A DNA stretch of 64,000 nucleotides, from contig NZ_JABAIK010000015.1 in the NCBI RefSeq assembly GCF_012641465.1, positions 1 to 64,000 on the forward strand. Direction: 5' to 3'. The notes below the pieces were generated by a model. That model made no database searches, had not been told where the DNA came from, and was given only the letters and a program-made list of their open reading frames with translations. The position numbers and the translations under genes are program-made. Below are positions 46,797 through 55,549 of the stretch, piece after piece. Within the stretch, counting starts at the first letter, position 1; each line of letters begins with the position of its first letter. This stretch comes from Vibrio agarilyticus. Its GTDB lineage: Bacteria; Pseudomonadota; Gammaproteobacteria; Enterobacterales; Vibrionaceae.

Positions 46797-46923
46797 TATA
46801 CCCGTCCTACTTTAAGTTGCACCGGTGTTGACGGGCACTCACAAACCTCATCACATAGTTTATCTATGTTCAGAGGCTTTGTTCGCTGGTCGCCTACCTG
46901 CATCTTCAAGTTGTTTGGGTATA
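46797..46923 (+). repeat. ERIC element, full length (127 bp)
   Basis: Starts TATACCCGTCCTACTTTAAG and ends TTCAAGTTGTTTGGGTATA. Exactly 127 bases, without the 11-bp insert. Confidence 0.9.
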
Positions 46924-46969
46924 GCAATATTCAAGATATTTAAAGTCCACCGTAGTGGTTTGACTTAAG

Positions 46970-47000
46970 CACCGAGTACGAACGTATTCGGTGTTTTTTT
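46970..47000 (+). terminator. Terminator after porin and ERIC
   Basis: CACCGAGTACG pairs with CGTATTCGGTG (one G-T pair) around a 2-base loop, followed by seven T. The ERIC would therefore be included in the porin transcript. Confidence 0.8.
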
Positions 47001-47130
47001 ATACACAAAATTTAACCTCGAAAGGTCAACAGACCCTAGTGTTTCCCGTGTAAGCACGAGCTTTGGTTTTACGCTTTCTATGTGTCTGTAAAATTTGAGA
47101 TGGCTTGTCTCAATTTGAGGAAGTGAAAAA

Positions 47131-47142
47131 GTTAGCGCTTTC
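47131..47142. promoter_or_regulatory. LacI-type operator 10
   Basis: GTTAGCGCTTTC, 184 bases upstream of the second CBM/Ig lipoprotein gene. It has a mismatch in the left arm. Confidence 0.55.
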
Positions 47143-47326
47143 ATATTGTGAATAGCGTCCCTGTTTGCCGCTGTAAATATCATCAATATCACCGTCGCCA
47201 GGCCCCAAAAGAGCGAAGACTACCTTGCCTGGTGTTATGGCGCTGTACAAAGTGCATTGCTTGCTGCGATTTGGATCGTGCAGGCAAAGACGCCAAACGA
47301 TATTCTTTTTTGATAAGGAAACATTG

Positions 47327-49639
47327 ATGGTTTTAGGAAAGAACACACTCACTTGTGTCGCACTACTCACCGCGAGTGCGTTGGCAATAACAGGGTGTGA
47401 TAGTGACAGTGAGTCTGCGACATCTCAAGATAGATTACCACCACAAGATAATGGCACGTCGAACGCTGCGTTATCGATATTCGACGATCATATTAATGAA
47501 CAATGGGCGCCATTTCATAGCGAAAACAGCGCATTGGCAAAGTTAGTCACGGATCCTGATAATATCAGCCGCGACGCACTGCAATACACGCTAAACAAAA
47601 ATAGTGATGCAATCAGTGGGTTTACCGCTCGTAATAATGAAGATGGACACAATGCGACAAATGGGGCGCCATTTGATGCAGAGCAATATGTTGAAACGGG
47701 TGTGGTTGAATTTGATTTAAAACTGCTGGATATTAGCGAGCTCAAATCAGCCATTTGGCTTGTGCAACTTGAAGATGTGAACGGCAACCGTTCTGAATTG
47801 CGTTTTCAGCCCAACTCTCATGATGATTGGCAGCATTGGTCGTTTGCGTTAAGTGATTTTGCCCACGCGGCAGACGCTAATTTTGACATGAGCCAATTAG
47901 AGCTCTTTTTGATTTATCCAGATCATCCTGCGGCCAAAGATAGGGCTTTTTTGATTGATAATATGGCGGTTTACGCAGCAGATACGGGCCCTGATACAGA
48001 ACCGCCGATGATTGTGCTTAATGGCGCGGAGACGATATTGCACACGTTAAACACCGAGTTTATCGATCCCGGTGTCATCGTGAGTGATAATGTCGATCAA
48101 AATATGACCGTCCTTGTTGGTGGTGACGCTGTTGACATCACTAAAGTTGGCTCGTATCGAATCACCTATAACGCCACCGATAAAGCCGGCAATAAAGCAA
48201 ATGAAGTCATTCGCTACGTTGAAGTAATCGCTGAAGATCGCACTCCGCCTAAGCTCGAATTACGAGGCGAGCCGACGGTCGTGATTAATCTGCATGACGA
48301 CTATGTCGAGCAAGGCGCCACCGCGGTGGATAATGTTGACGGCGATTTAACCACAAGTATTGAGATTGATAGCCGTAGCGTTGACATAGCCAAAATTGGA
48401 AAGTATTCAGTGTATTACACTGTAGAAGATATGGCAGGGAATCAGGCGCAGTTGGTTCGCGAGGTTCGAGTGGTGGATCCCAATGCGAACGCGATTATTG
48501 CCAATGGTGATTTTGAACTACCACTAACCGATGCGTGGCAGGTCGATGCTGGACAAGCGCAGCTGACAATTGTGGATGGTGAGCTGGTAATTGATGAGTA
48601 TCGTGCGGGCTCTGATCCTTGGGTGCCAAGCGTGACATATTCAAAGATTCAGTTAACCCCAAATATGCCATATGCGCTCTCATTTGATGCTCGAGCCGAC
48701 ACATCAAGAAAAATTGTGGCGCAATTAGGCAAGAATCTTGGCGAGGCACCTTGGTATTCAAGCGTGATGCGCGATCAAACGGTCGAACTCGATACCGAGA
48801 TGCACTCGTTCCGTTTTGTGTTTACGGCAACTGATGCTGCGAGTGAGCCTTTAGATCTTGTTTACGCGATAGGCGCCGGCCCTGAAACCCCAATAACGTT
48901 AGATAACGTTTCCCTGACCCCCGTGACGGCAGAGCAAGTTCCCCCAGTAATTGAACTTCACGGCGATCTCGAGATGACGATGATGTCTGATACCGCCTTT
49001 ATCGAACCTGGATACACCGCGTTTGATAATATTGATGGTGATGTGACCGATGAAGTGCTGGTGACGCATAACATTAACGAATCAGTCGCCGGAGAGTATG
49101 TGGTTAACTACGACGTATCAGACAGCGACGGCAATGCCGCAACCAGACTCAAGCGCTACGTTGAAGTGTTGGAGCGCCCTAAAACTAACCTTATCTTTAA
49201 TGGTGACTTTTCCGCGCCTTCAATGGCCCCTTGGGTTGGTGATGGTGGCGAAGGCAACTTGGAATACGCTGATGGCGTCATGAAAACACGAGCGCCGAAT
49301 AGTAAGACTGTGCTTTTTAAACAAATTAATGTGGCGCAAGGGTATTTAAAGCCCGGTCAACCGCTCGATATTAGCTTTTCGATGAAAGGTGAGGTAACGC
49401 CTAATGGCGTCGTCACCGCTTTTGTGCAAACGGCGAACTCGACATCCGGTGTGACTAAAACAGAATATTTACCTTTGCCCGCGATGCCACCGCAAGAGTG
49501 GACCGACTATAAATACACCATCACAGTGGGCGATAACCCAGAATGGGGTATTTCGATTCACTTAGGTGCGACATGTGGCGCAGAACCCGGTTGTGAAGCC
49601 ACCGCTTATTTTGACAACGTGATGGTGACAGAACAATAA
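47327..49639 (+). CDS. Glucan-binding lipoprotein with CBM-like and Ig-like domains, paralogue of 33064
   Basis: The ATG at 47327 has AAGGA upstream; the frame is open to 47225 without a signal. The 770-residue product has a lipoprotein signal (LLTASALAITGC, lipid cysteine 24), with Asp at position +2. Domain order equals the paralogue: a first beta-sandwich (about 40-220), two Ig-like modules (LNGAETILHTLNTEFIDPG and LRGEPTVVINLHDDYVEQG), CBM4_9-like (NGDFELPLTDAW), an Ig-like module (about 535-615) and a last CBM4_9-like (NGDFSAPSMAPW). No glycosidase motif is visible. It probably binds laminarin. In E. coli an Asp at +2 keeps a lipoprotein in the inner membrane, unlike its paralogue, which has Asn. 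Confidence 0.75.
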   Translation: MVLGKNTLTCVALLTASALAITGCDSDSESATSQDRLPPQDNGTSNAALSIFDDHINEQWAPFHSENSALAKLVTDPDNISRDALQYTLNKNSDAISGFTARNNEDGHNATNGAPFDAEQYVETGVVEFDLKLLDISELKSAIWLVQLEDVNGNRSELRFQPNSHDDWQHWSFALSDFAHAADANFDMSQLELFLIYPDHPAAKDRAFLIDNMAVYAADTGPDTEPPMIVLNGAETILHTLNTEFIDPGVIVSDNVDQNMTVLVGGDAVDITKVGSYRITYNATDKAGNKANEVIRYVEVIAEDRTPPKLELRGEPTVVINLHDDYVEQGATAVDNVDGDLTTSIEIDSRSVDIAKIGKYSVYYTVEDMAGNQAQLVREVRVVDPNANAIIANGDFELPLTDAWQVDAGQAQLTIVDGELVIDEYRAGSDPWVPSVTYSKIQLTPNMPYALSFDARADTSRKIVAQLGKNLGEAPWYSSVMRDQTVELDTEMHSFRFVFTATDAASEPLDLVYAIGAGPETPITLDNVSLTPVTAEQVPPVIELHGDLEMTMMSDTAFIEPGYTAFDNIDGDVTDEVLVTHNINESVAGEYVVNYDVSDSDGNAATRLKRYVEVLERPKTNLIFNGDFSAPSMAPWVGDGGEGNLEYADGVMKTRAPNSKTVLFKQINVAQGYLKPGQPLDISFSMKGEVTPNGVVTAFVQTANSTSGVTKTEYLPLPAMPPQEWTDYKYTITVGDNPEWGISIHLGATCGAEPGCEATAYFDNVMVTEQ

Positions 49640-49655
49640 CTGTCATCTCAATGAA

Positions 49656-49694
49656 AGAAAAAGCCTTATCTTTAACAAGATTAAGGCTTTTTCT
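49656..49694 (+). terminator. Terminator after the second CBM/Ig lipoprotein gene
   Basis: AGAAAAAGCCTTA pairs perfectly with TAAGGCTTTTTCT, with an A/T-run at the stem base. Confidence 0.85.
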
Positions 49695-49730
49695 TGGCGC
49701 AAAGAATTGTGACGTAACTGTGCCACGATA

Positions 49731-49831
49731 ACTTGAAAATAGATTGGCTATTTCCCTGGATTGTTTGCTTTGCTTGCAGCCCTGTGAGTAAGTACGCTTT
49801 GAATCGGGCATCTTGAAGCCACATAGGGATA
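49731..49831 (-). repeat. Shortened relative of the 268-bp MITE-like element
   Basis: ACTTGAAAATAGATTGGCTATTTC and GGGCATCTTGAAGCCACATAGGGATA match the right half of the element at 30991-31087 in order and spacing, with several changes. Confidence 0.6.
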
Positions 49832-49856
49832 GTATTTGGCTATATATCCAATAAAA

Positions 49857-49882
49857 AAGTGCACCTCGATGAGGTGCACTTG
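49857..49882 (-). terminator. GH81 gene terminator
   Basis: AAGTGCACCTC-GAT-GAGGTGCACTT. On the minus strand a T-run follows the stem. Confidence 0.9.
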
Positions 49883-49907
49883 ATTTAAAGACTATCAATG
49901 ACAGTGC

Positions 49908-52900
49908 TTACTGAACAGTAAAGCCGTTAGGAGCTGCTTCTACGATTTTGCCATCGCTAAATTTAACGGTAATAGCCGCATTATCGTAGTTATAAACTGC
50001 GTACTTTTTGGTGCCCGCTTTTTCAAATACAACCGCAGCTGGGTGATCGGCAGTGATCTCTGTCACTAGGTGACCAAGATCTTTCCAAGTGTGGAGCCAA
50101 TGGTACGTGTGTGCTTTGCTTGAGCCACGCTCTTCGATGTAATCGCCCGGGAATTTGCCGTAGCCATTGTAATCGCTGATTGCGCTGTCAGCATCGTGCA
50201 TCGCGGTAATGTTCCACCAGATATCACGCCATTCATCTTCACCTAGTCCAGAAGGTTTGCCACCTGCTTGACTCAGACCAAGAGCGATATAGTCCGTCAT
50301 GTAGTCGTTGTGTTGTGCCAAATGCAGTGACAACGGGTTTGATGGCAGACCTTGAATACCCAAAATGTGGGTAAATTTCGGGCTGAACCAAGTCGAGAAC
50401 GTCGCGCCATCACCCCAAATGATCGAAGTGGTCATTCGGTTGTAAGACGGTGGGAAGTTATCCTTGTCGGTGTTGTTGTTGGCTGGTGTATGCGCATCAA
50501 TGTTGTTCCAGTATTCCCAGAACGAATTGGTGGTGGATGCGTGCATATACATACCACGGTCAACGATCTCTTCTTTGCCCGTTGCTAGGCCGTAAAGCAC
50601 CATTGCACCGTATGCGTTGGCCGCTTCAGAAGTCGATTCGTTGTTGTTACCGCGAGCAAAGTTAACCATGCCCGATGCCCAAGAGAAACCATTTGCAGGG
50701 TCAAAGTGGCGCATGTATGGGAATAGGTTATCTCCTTTGTCTGCGGCGTAATCGCGGATCAATAGATCAATCATTGGACCGTATTGGTCATCACCACACC
50801 AAGCCACATCTTGACGACAAATTTCAGCCGCTGCGCGAACAAAATAACCGTAATGGAAATGATGATCGTTTAGCTGTTGATGCGACAAGAATGACTCTTT
50901 AATACCAAGTAGCGTGTTCCATGTTTTGTCGTAGTAGAAGTATTTTTGACTATCAAGGTCGCCCGTGGTGTTTGCAGTGAACCAGTCTTCAAGCTCAAGT
51001 TTCAACCAGGTTGTTAGTCGCTCATTTTGCGCCGCTAGGCCGAGTGAGTCTGCAAGAGCGGCTAATTCGGCGACTTGACCGTAGATCTTACCTGCCCAAT
51101 AGGTGTCAGCGTACACGCCTTTTTTGGTTACACCGTCTTTCTCGTACTCATTGAGCCAGTTTTCTTCACCTTTAGCGATAAAGTCATCAATGTGCGCTGC
51201 AACTGCATCGACATCAAGTGTATCAAGGTTAGATGGCATATACGGTAGTACACCAATGAAAGGAATCTCGTAGCTAAAGCTATCGGTTGCTGCGTACTTG
51301 ATCACACCACGCGCACTGCGTGTTGAGAACGAAGACGTCGCCGTATCGCTGTTTTTCCACGCCATTGGGAATAGACCCGCAATGGTGTCAACCGCTTGAC
51401 CATCTTCGCCAAGATATTTGTGAGTAACGGTCACATCATTGGTTTGACGGTCAACGGCATACGCGATGTCGACAGTGTTTACAACGTTACGCGCTTTAGG
51501 GGCATAAAATGCAACCTTTTCGCCGATTGGCTGTGCATCATTAGGCAACATGACTAGAGTAAACTCTTTAGCGGCGTTGTTGATGCCAATTTTGTCACCA
51601 GAAACGTTGGTAAATTCGGTTTCGCCTTCGCCAACAATCAGCACTTCAGTACGGTTACCAGCAACGCTCGTCCAAATGCCAAGCGTATTGTTTTGTGGCT
51701 GGTAAGAAACGCCTTTCTCGGTACCATCGGTGCCGTAAGTGCGCAGTTCGACATCGCCTTGGAACACTTTAAAGTAAGCATACGGCGAGCCATGAACAAA
51801 GGTCGCTTCCATAACGGGCTGACCATCTTGACTTTGCCATTCAACCGTCACAGCGCCGTCGCTGGCTTGCTTTAGCTTACCTTCGAGATTGTTGAATTGA
51901 GTGTTTACTAACGAAACGCCATCGAAGGTTTCTGCAAATGGGTCAGGAATTTGATATTGGAAAATATCTTCGCCCACATTACGTAAACCTGATGGAATGC
52001 TGAGAATGCGAACACCCGTGTTGGACACGCGAGCGAGCATTGGGTCCGGCGTAATGTATGCAGCTTTATCTGGATTGCCAAGTTGCATTTCACCCAAGAA
52101 AGAGAGTGAACCCCACCAGCGGTGTGCTTGCACAGGAACCGCAGCTGCAGGGCCGGTGACCTGTGGGATCACAGGCGCAGCTTCACCGATTGGTTTGCCA
52201 TCTGATGTACAACCTGCAACGCCCGGTAGTACCACACCAGCGCCGTGAATCCAGTGGCCGTGGTCGACGGTACAATCAAATCCAGCTGGGTTTAGCTTAG
52301 TGGATACATTGCCTGCACCAAAAGCGATGTAGTCGCCTTCAGGAAGAGGAGCATTGTCGCGTACAATCACGGTTAAAATGCGGGTAGCTTTGTTACCCGC
52401 TTTATCGACTGCGGTATAGGTAATGCGGTAGCTGCCGATGGTATTTGTGTCTACTGTGCCCGTATGGGTTACTGCGACAGAGTCATCAACATCATCTGTT
52501 GCGGTTGCAGTTGGAATCGTGAAAGACTCACCAAGGTTGACGTATACCGTTGACGAAGTCGGTAGTGTGATAACTGGAGCGGTGGTATCTTTGCCGTCAT
52601 CTTCAGCAACGACAGTGACGGTCAGAATTGCTTGGCCTTTGTTGCCTGCTTTGTCTGTTGCCGTGTAAGTGATGGTGTACGTGCCCGCTGTATTGACGTC
52701 GACATCGCCCTCTGAAGACACCGTCAAGTCGCCATCGACGTTATCTTTTGCAGTTACCGTTGGTGGCGTAAATTCGGCGCCAACTTTGATGCTCACCGCG
52801 TTGCCGCCAGCGATAGTCACAACAGGCTTCACATCGTCCAGTTTAACAATCACAGTACGCACTTTCTCGCTGCGGTTACCTGCTGCATCAATGGCGACAT

Positions 52901-53171
52901 AAGTGACTTTGTAAGTACCCGCTTTAGAAGTATCTACATCGCCTTCAATGGTCAGTTGTGGTGCCTTATCGATGTTATCGGTGACGTTTGCGCCCAGCTC
53001 TTCATATTTTTGGCCAACAAAAATGGAAACGCTTTCTTCTCCGGTTAGCGAAATGACCGGCGCAATGTTATCAACTTGTGGTGCAGGTGCTTCGCCGCTG
53101 TCGCTGCCGCCGCAGCCAGTGAGAGCAATAGATAGCGCGATGGCGCCATATAATTTACTGTATTTAAACAA
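49908..53171 (-). CDS. GH81 endo-beta-1,3-glucanase with three N-terminal Ig-like domains, lipoprotein
   Basis: The start is TTG at 53171, with GGAG eight bases upstream. No closer ATG fits the signal peptide. The 1087-residue product has a lipoprotein signal (LSIALTGC, lipid cysteine 20). Three DUF5011 Ig-like modules follow (about 38-110, 115-187 and 198-272). The GH81 domain (about 285-1087) contains D769 in NDHHFHYGYF and the E845/E849 pair in NESTSEAANAY, the family catalytic region. GH81 enzymes attack triple-helical or long beta-1,3-glucan from inside. An operator lies 76 bases upstream. The Ig modules resemble those in the CBM lipoproteins. Confidence 0.9.
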   Translation of the reverse strand: MFKYSKLYGAIALSIALTGCGGSDSGEAPAPQVDNIAPVISLTGEESVSIFVGQKYEELGANVTDNIDKAPQLTIEGDVDTSKAGTYKVTYVAIDAAGNRSEKVRTVIVKLDDVKPVVTIAGGNAVSIKVGAEFTPPTVTAKDNVDGDLTVSSEGDVDVNTAGTYTITYTATDKAGNKGQAILTVTVVAEDDGKDTTAPVITLPTSSTVYVNLGESFTIPTATATDDVDDSVAVTHTGTVDTNTIGSYRITYTAVDKAGNKATRILTVIVRDNAPLPEGDYIAFGAGNVSTKLNPAGFDCTVDHGHWIHGAGVVLPGVAGCTSDGKPIGEAAPVIPQVTGPAAAVPVQAHRWWGSLSFLGEMQLGNPDKAAYITPDPMLARVSNTGVRILSIPSGLRNVGEDIFQYQIPDPFAETFDGVSLVNTQFNNLEGKLKQASDGAVTVEWQSQDGQPVMEATFVHGSPYAYFKVFQGDVELRTYGTDGTEKGVSYQPQNNTLGIWTSVAGNRTEVLIVGEGETEFTNVSGDKIGINNAAKEFTLVMLPNDAQPIGEKVAFYAPKARNVVNTVDIAYAVDRQTNDVTVTHKYLGEDGQAVDTIAGLFPMAWKNSDTATSSFSTRSARGVIKYAATDSFSYEIPFIGVLPYMPSNLDTLDVDAVAAHIDDFIAKGEENWLNEYEKDGVTKKGVYADTYWAGKIYGQVAELAALADSLGLAAQNERLTTWLKLELEDWFTANTTGDLDSQKYFYYDKTWNTLLGIKESFLSHQQLNDHHFHYGYFVRAAAEICRQDVAWCGDDQYGPMIDLLIRDYAADKGDNLFPYMRHFDPANGFSWASGMVNFARGNNNESTSEAANAYGAMVLYGLATGKEEIVDRGMYMHASTTNSFWEYWNNIDAHTPANNNTDKDNFPPSYNRMTTSIIWGDGATFSTWFSPKFTHILGIQGLPSNPLSLHLAQHNDYMTDYIALGLSQAGGKPSGLGEDEWRDIWWNITAMHDADSAISDYNGYGKFPGDYIEERGSSKAHTYHWLHTWKDLGHLVTEITADHPAAVVFEKAGTKKYAVYNYDNAAITVKFSDGKIVEAAPNGFTVQ

Positions 53172-53711
53172 AATTTTCTCTCCAGAATACTATGTTGTGT
53201 TTAACTGGCTACGAGGGAGCTGAACAGAATATCCCCATCGCTTAATGAAAGCGCTTACACGTAAGTTTAAGTGATGCCATAGCAAGTTATGAGCGAAGCA
53301 TAATGCGATGCCAATAAAGTTTGTAGTAGCGGACGTTGGGTGAATTATAAAAAGGTGATGAGCCTAAGCAAAATTTATGGGAAATATGTAAAATATCAAT
53401 AGGGTGATCACGTTTTTCATCGATATAATTTGGCGAGCTATTAGTGAAAAGAATGTAAATTTAATTAATTTAACGAGGCAATAGAGCCTGAAAAGTTAGA
53501 TAGCCTGGCTCTGATAAGCCTGATTACATCATTTATTTATGTTGATGACGCGCGCAGAGGAGTGACTCATTTATCACTTTTTGTTATTTCAATTATTTTG
53601 GCTATAGGTTAAAAATAAGGCGATTGGTGTTGGTAGGGTAGGTTTATCTTTGAGGTTACTTGGGGATAGACCCTAAATAGGGTCTACTAAACGTTTCAGT
53701 GGGAATGGAGC
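53172..53711. other. Intergenic region between the GH81 gene and the LacI regulator gene
   Basis: About 540 bases with operator 11 near the GH81 start. A perfect 9-bp hairpin (TAGACCCTA-AA-TAGGGTCTA, 53667-53686) lies just below the regulator stop and may end its transcript, although no T-run follows on the minus strand. At about 53490-53600, CCTGATTACATC and CGCAGAGGAG may be an old ERIC trace. Nothing else stands out. Confidence 0.5.
53247..53258. promoter_or_regulatory. LacI-type operator 11
   Basis: GAAAGCGCTTAC, 76 bases upstream of the GH81 gene. Confidence 0.75.
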
Positions 53712-54737
53712 TTAGCAGGCGATAGCGGGGCGAAGGTCTTTTACTGAATCGCGATCTTCTAACGTTGGCATCAGTTTACGCTGGTGCGACCTTGTTACCC
53801 CTTTGATTTGGTCGATAATCATTTGACCTGCGATTTTGCCCATATCGTGAACAGGAAAACCGACGGTGGTCAATAATGGCCGTACATGAATAGACATAAA
53901 GTTGTTGTCAAATCCCACCACCGACAAATCGTCTCCAACACGAATGCCTTTTTGAGTACAAACGTCATAGACCGCAAGGGCAATGTTATCGTTTTGGCAG
54001 AAAACGGCTGTGAGTTCAGGTGCTCGCTCAAGCAGTATGGAAGCTTTCTCGAAATTATCTAAGTGGTCAAATCGACCTTCGATAGTAAGGCTCGGATCAT
54101 AAGAAACACCATTTTCAGCGAGGGCGCGAATGTAACCGAGTAAACGGTCGCGAGCATCGTGTTGCGTTAGTGGACCAGTAATACAGCCTATTTTTTTATG
54201 CCCATGATCTAAAAGATGTTTTGTCGCAAGGTAACCACCCAGCTCATTATCTAAATAGAGGCAATGTTGTTCAATTTCGGGAATGGAACGGTTAAGAAGG
54301 ACAAAGTTTTTGAATTTAGTGGTGTAGTCAACAATCGCATCGTCACTGATTTTATCCGACGAAATGATGACACCATCGACTTGTTTGGCACGCAAAAAGT
54401 TCAGCGATTCTACTTCTTTTTTTTCACAATCTTGGCCGCTAGTGACTATCAAATGCATACCATAGCGATAAATGGCGTCTTCGGCTGAATGCATGAGAGG
54501 GCCGTAAAAGGGGCCGTCTAAACTGCCAACCAACATGCCAACGCTGTTTGAGCGATTGGTTGCTAGCGCTTTGGCTGCTGAATTTGGCGTGTAGCCAAGA
54601 ACTTCAATGGCTTGGAGAACTTTGTTTAAGTTTTTCTCTTTTACCGATGATTGGCCATTAATAACTCGTGATACTGTCGCTTGGGATACGTTAGCGTATT
54701 CAGCAACTTCCTTAATGGTGATTGTTTTATTGTCCAT
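53712..54737 (-). CDS. LacI-family transcriptional regulator, probable regulator of the glucan locus
   Basis: This 341-residue protein has an N-terminal LacI helix-turn-helix (residues about 5-28, TIKEVAEYANVSQATVSRVING) and the hinge helix SAAKALATNRS. A periplasmic-binding-protein-like effector domain follows (about 60-335). The palindromic GAAAGCGCTTTC sites all over the locus have the central CG of LacI-family operators, so this is the most probable regulator. The effector, perhaps laminaribiose, cannot be read from the sequence. No site of that type is visible at its own start. An unlike palindrome is there instead. Confidence 0.88.
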   Translation of the reverse strand: MDNKTITIKEVAEYANVSQATVSRVINGQSSVKEKNLNKVLQAIEVLGYTPNSAAKALATNRSNSVGMLVGSLDGPFYGPLMHSAEDAIYRYGMHLIVTSGQDCEKKEVESLNFLRAKQVDGVIISSDKISDDAIVDYTTKFKNFVLLNRSIPEIEQHCLYLDNELGGYLATKHLLDHGHKKIGCITGPLTQHDARDRLLGYIRALAENGVSYDPSLTIEGRFDHLDNFEKASILLERAPELTAVFCQNDNIALAVYDVCTQKGIRVGDDLSVVGFDNNFMSIHVRPLLTTVGFPVHDMGKIAGQMIIDQIKGVTRSHQRKLMPTLEDRDSVKDLRPAIAC

Positions 54738-54785
54738 ATTATTAGAAGCACAACATATTTGAATTTGTTGAATAAAAGTTTGTCA

Positions 54786-54804
54786 ATTTCCAATACGTGG
54801 AAAT
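54786..54804. promoter_or_regulatory. Inverted repeat upstream of the LacI-type regulator gene
   Basis: ATTTCCA-ATACG-TGGAAAT, perfect 7-bp arms, 49 bases before the regulator start. It could be a binding site, but it does not match the other operators. Confidence 0.4.
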
Positions 54805-55492
54805 AAGGTTACAAACCTGTTGCTGACATAAACAATATCTCGAACTTATATATACGCTGCAATAGATAATATGCGCTATTAAAGCACACATAATTATGAA
54901 GTTGAGCAAGAGGCTAACATGACATTAGCTTTGTCATCAGGCTTAAACTTCAATTGAAGTAGCGAAATCAATACGTGATAAAGGCCACAAAAATTATGTC
55001 TATACTTTGTGGGATTACATAATAATCAAATGTTTTGCCAACAGCAATACGCTTTCTTTCTAATCGGTTTGCTTTTTTTACTATTAACGTGAAATTGCGA
55101 ATAGCGTCTCATCTTGGAAGTCGCGCTGAAAACACATCATTTCGCATTAAATAACAATAAAATCAATTAGTTATAGTAATAAATTGTGGATTGATACTCT
55201 TGAAGAGGAAAATTAAATTACATTAATGCAATATTTAATTTCGTAAAAACATTAAAAAGTCAATAAAAAAATAAGCGCATATAGTGTTGTTTGTCACAAT
55301 TATTTAAACTTTAATTCGAGATTGAATTGTTTTCAAATAATTGATTTTTAATGCTTTTTTAATTTTATTGATATTGGTGTTTTTGTATTTCATTGAAATA
55401 TATGCATTAATTTTTGTTGTGATGGTTTTGGCAAAAAAAAGGGTCAAAATTGTTTCATTTGTGCGATTGACATAGCATAAATCGCGAAAATT

Positions 55493-55504
55493 GAAATCGC
55501 TTAC
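55493..55504. promoter_or_regulatory. LacI-type operator 12
   Basis: GAAATCGCTTAC, 45 bases before the substrate-binding protein gene. It has one change in the left arm. Confidence 0.6.
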
Positions 55505-55549
55505 AAGTCTCATTCCACATTTTCATCCGCCTAGATGTATAGGAAATTA

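Larger units (their letters stand above)
54738..55549. other. Long AT-rich divergent region between regulator and ABC importer
   Basis: About 810 bases of strongly AT-rich DNA. It contains the ATTTCCA palindrome near the regulator and operator 12 near the importer. A short minus-strand frame at 55304-55513 is very AT-rich and not convincing. Confidence 0.5.
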
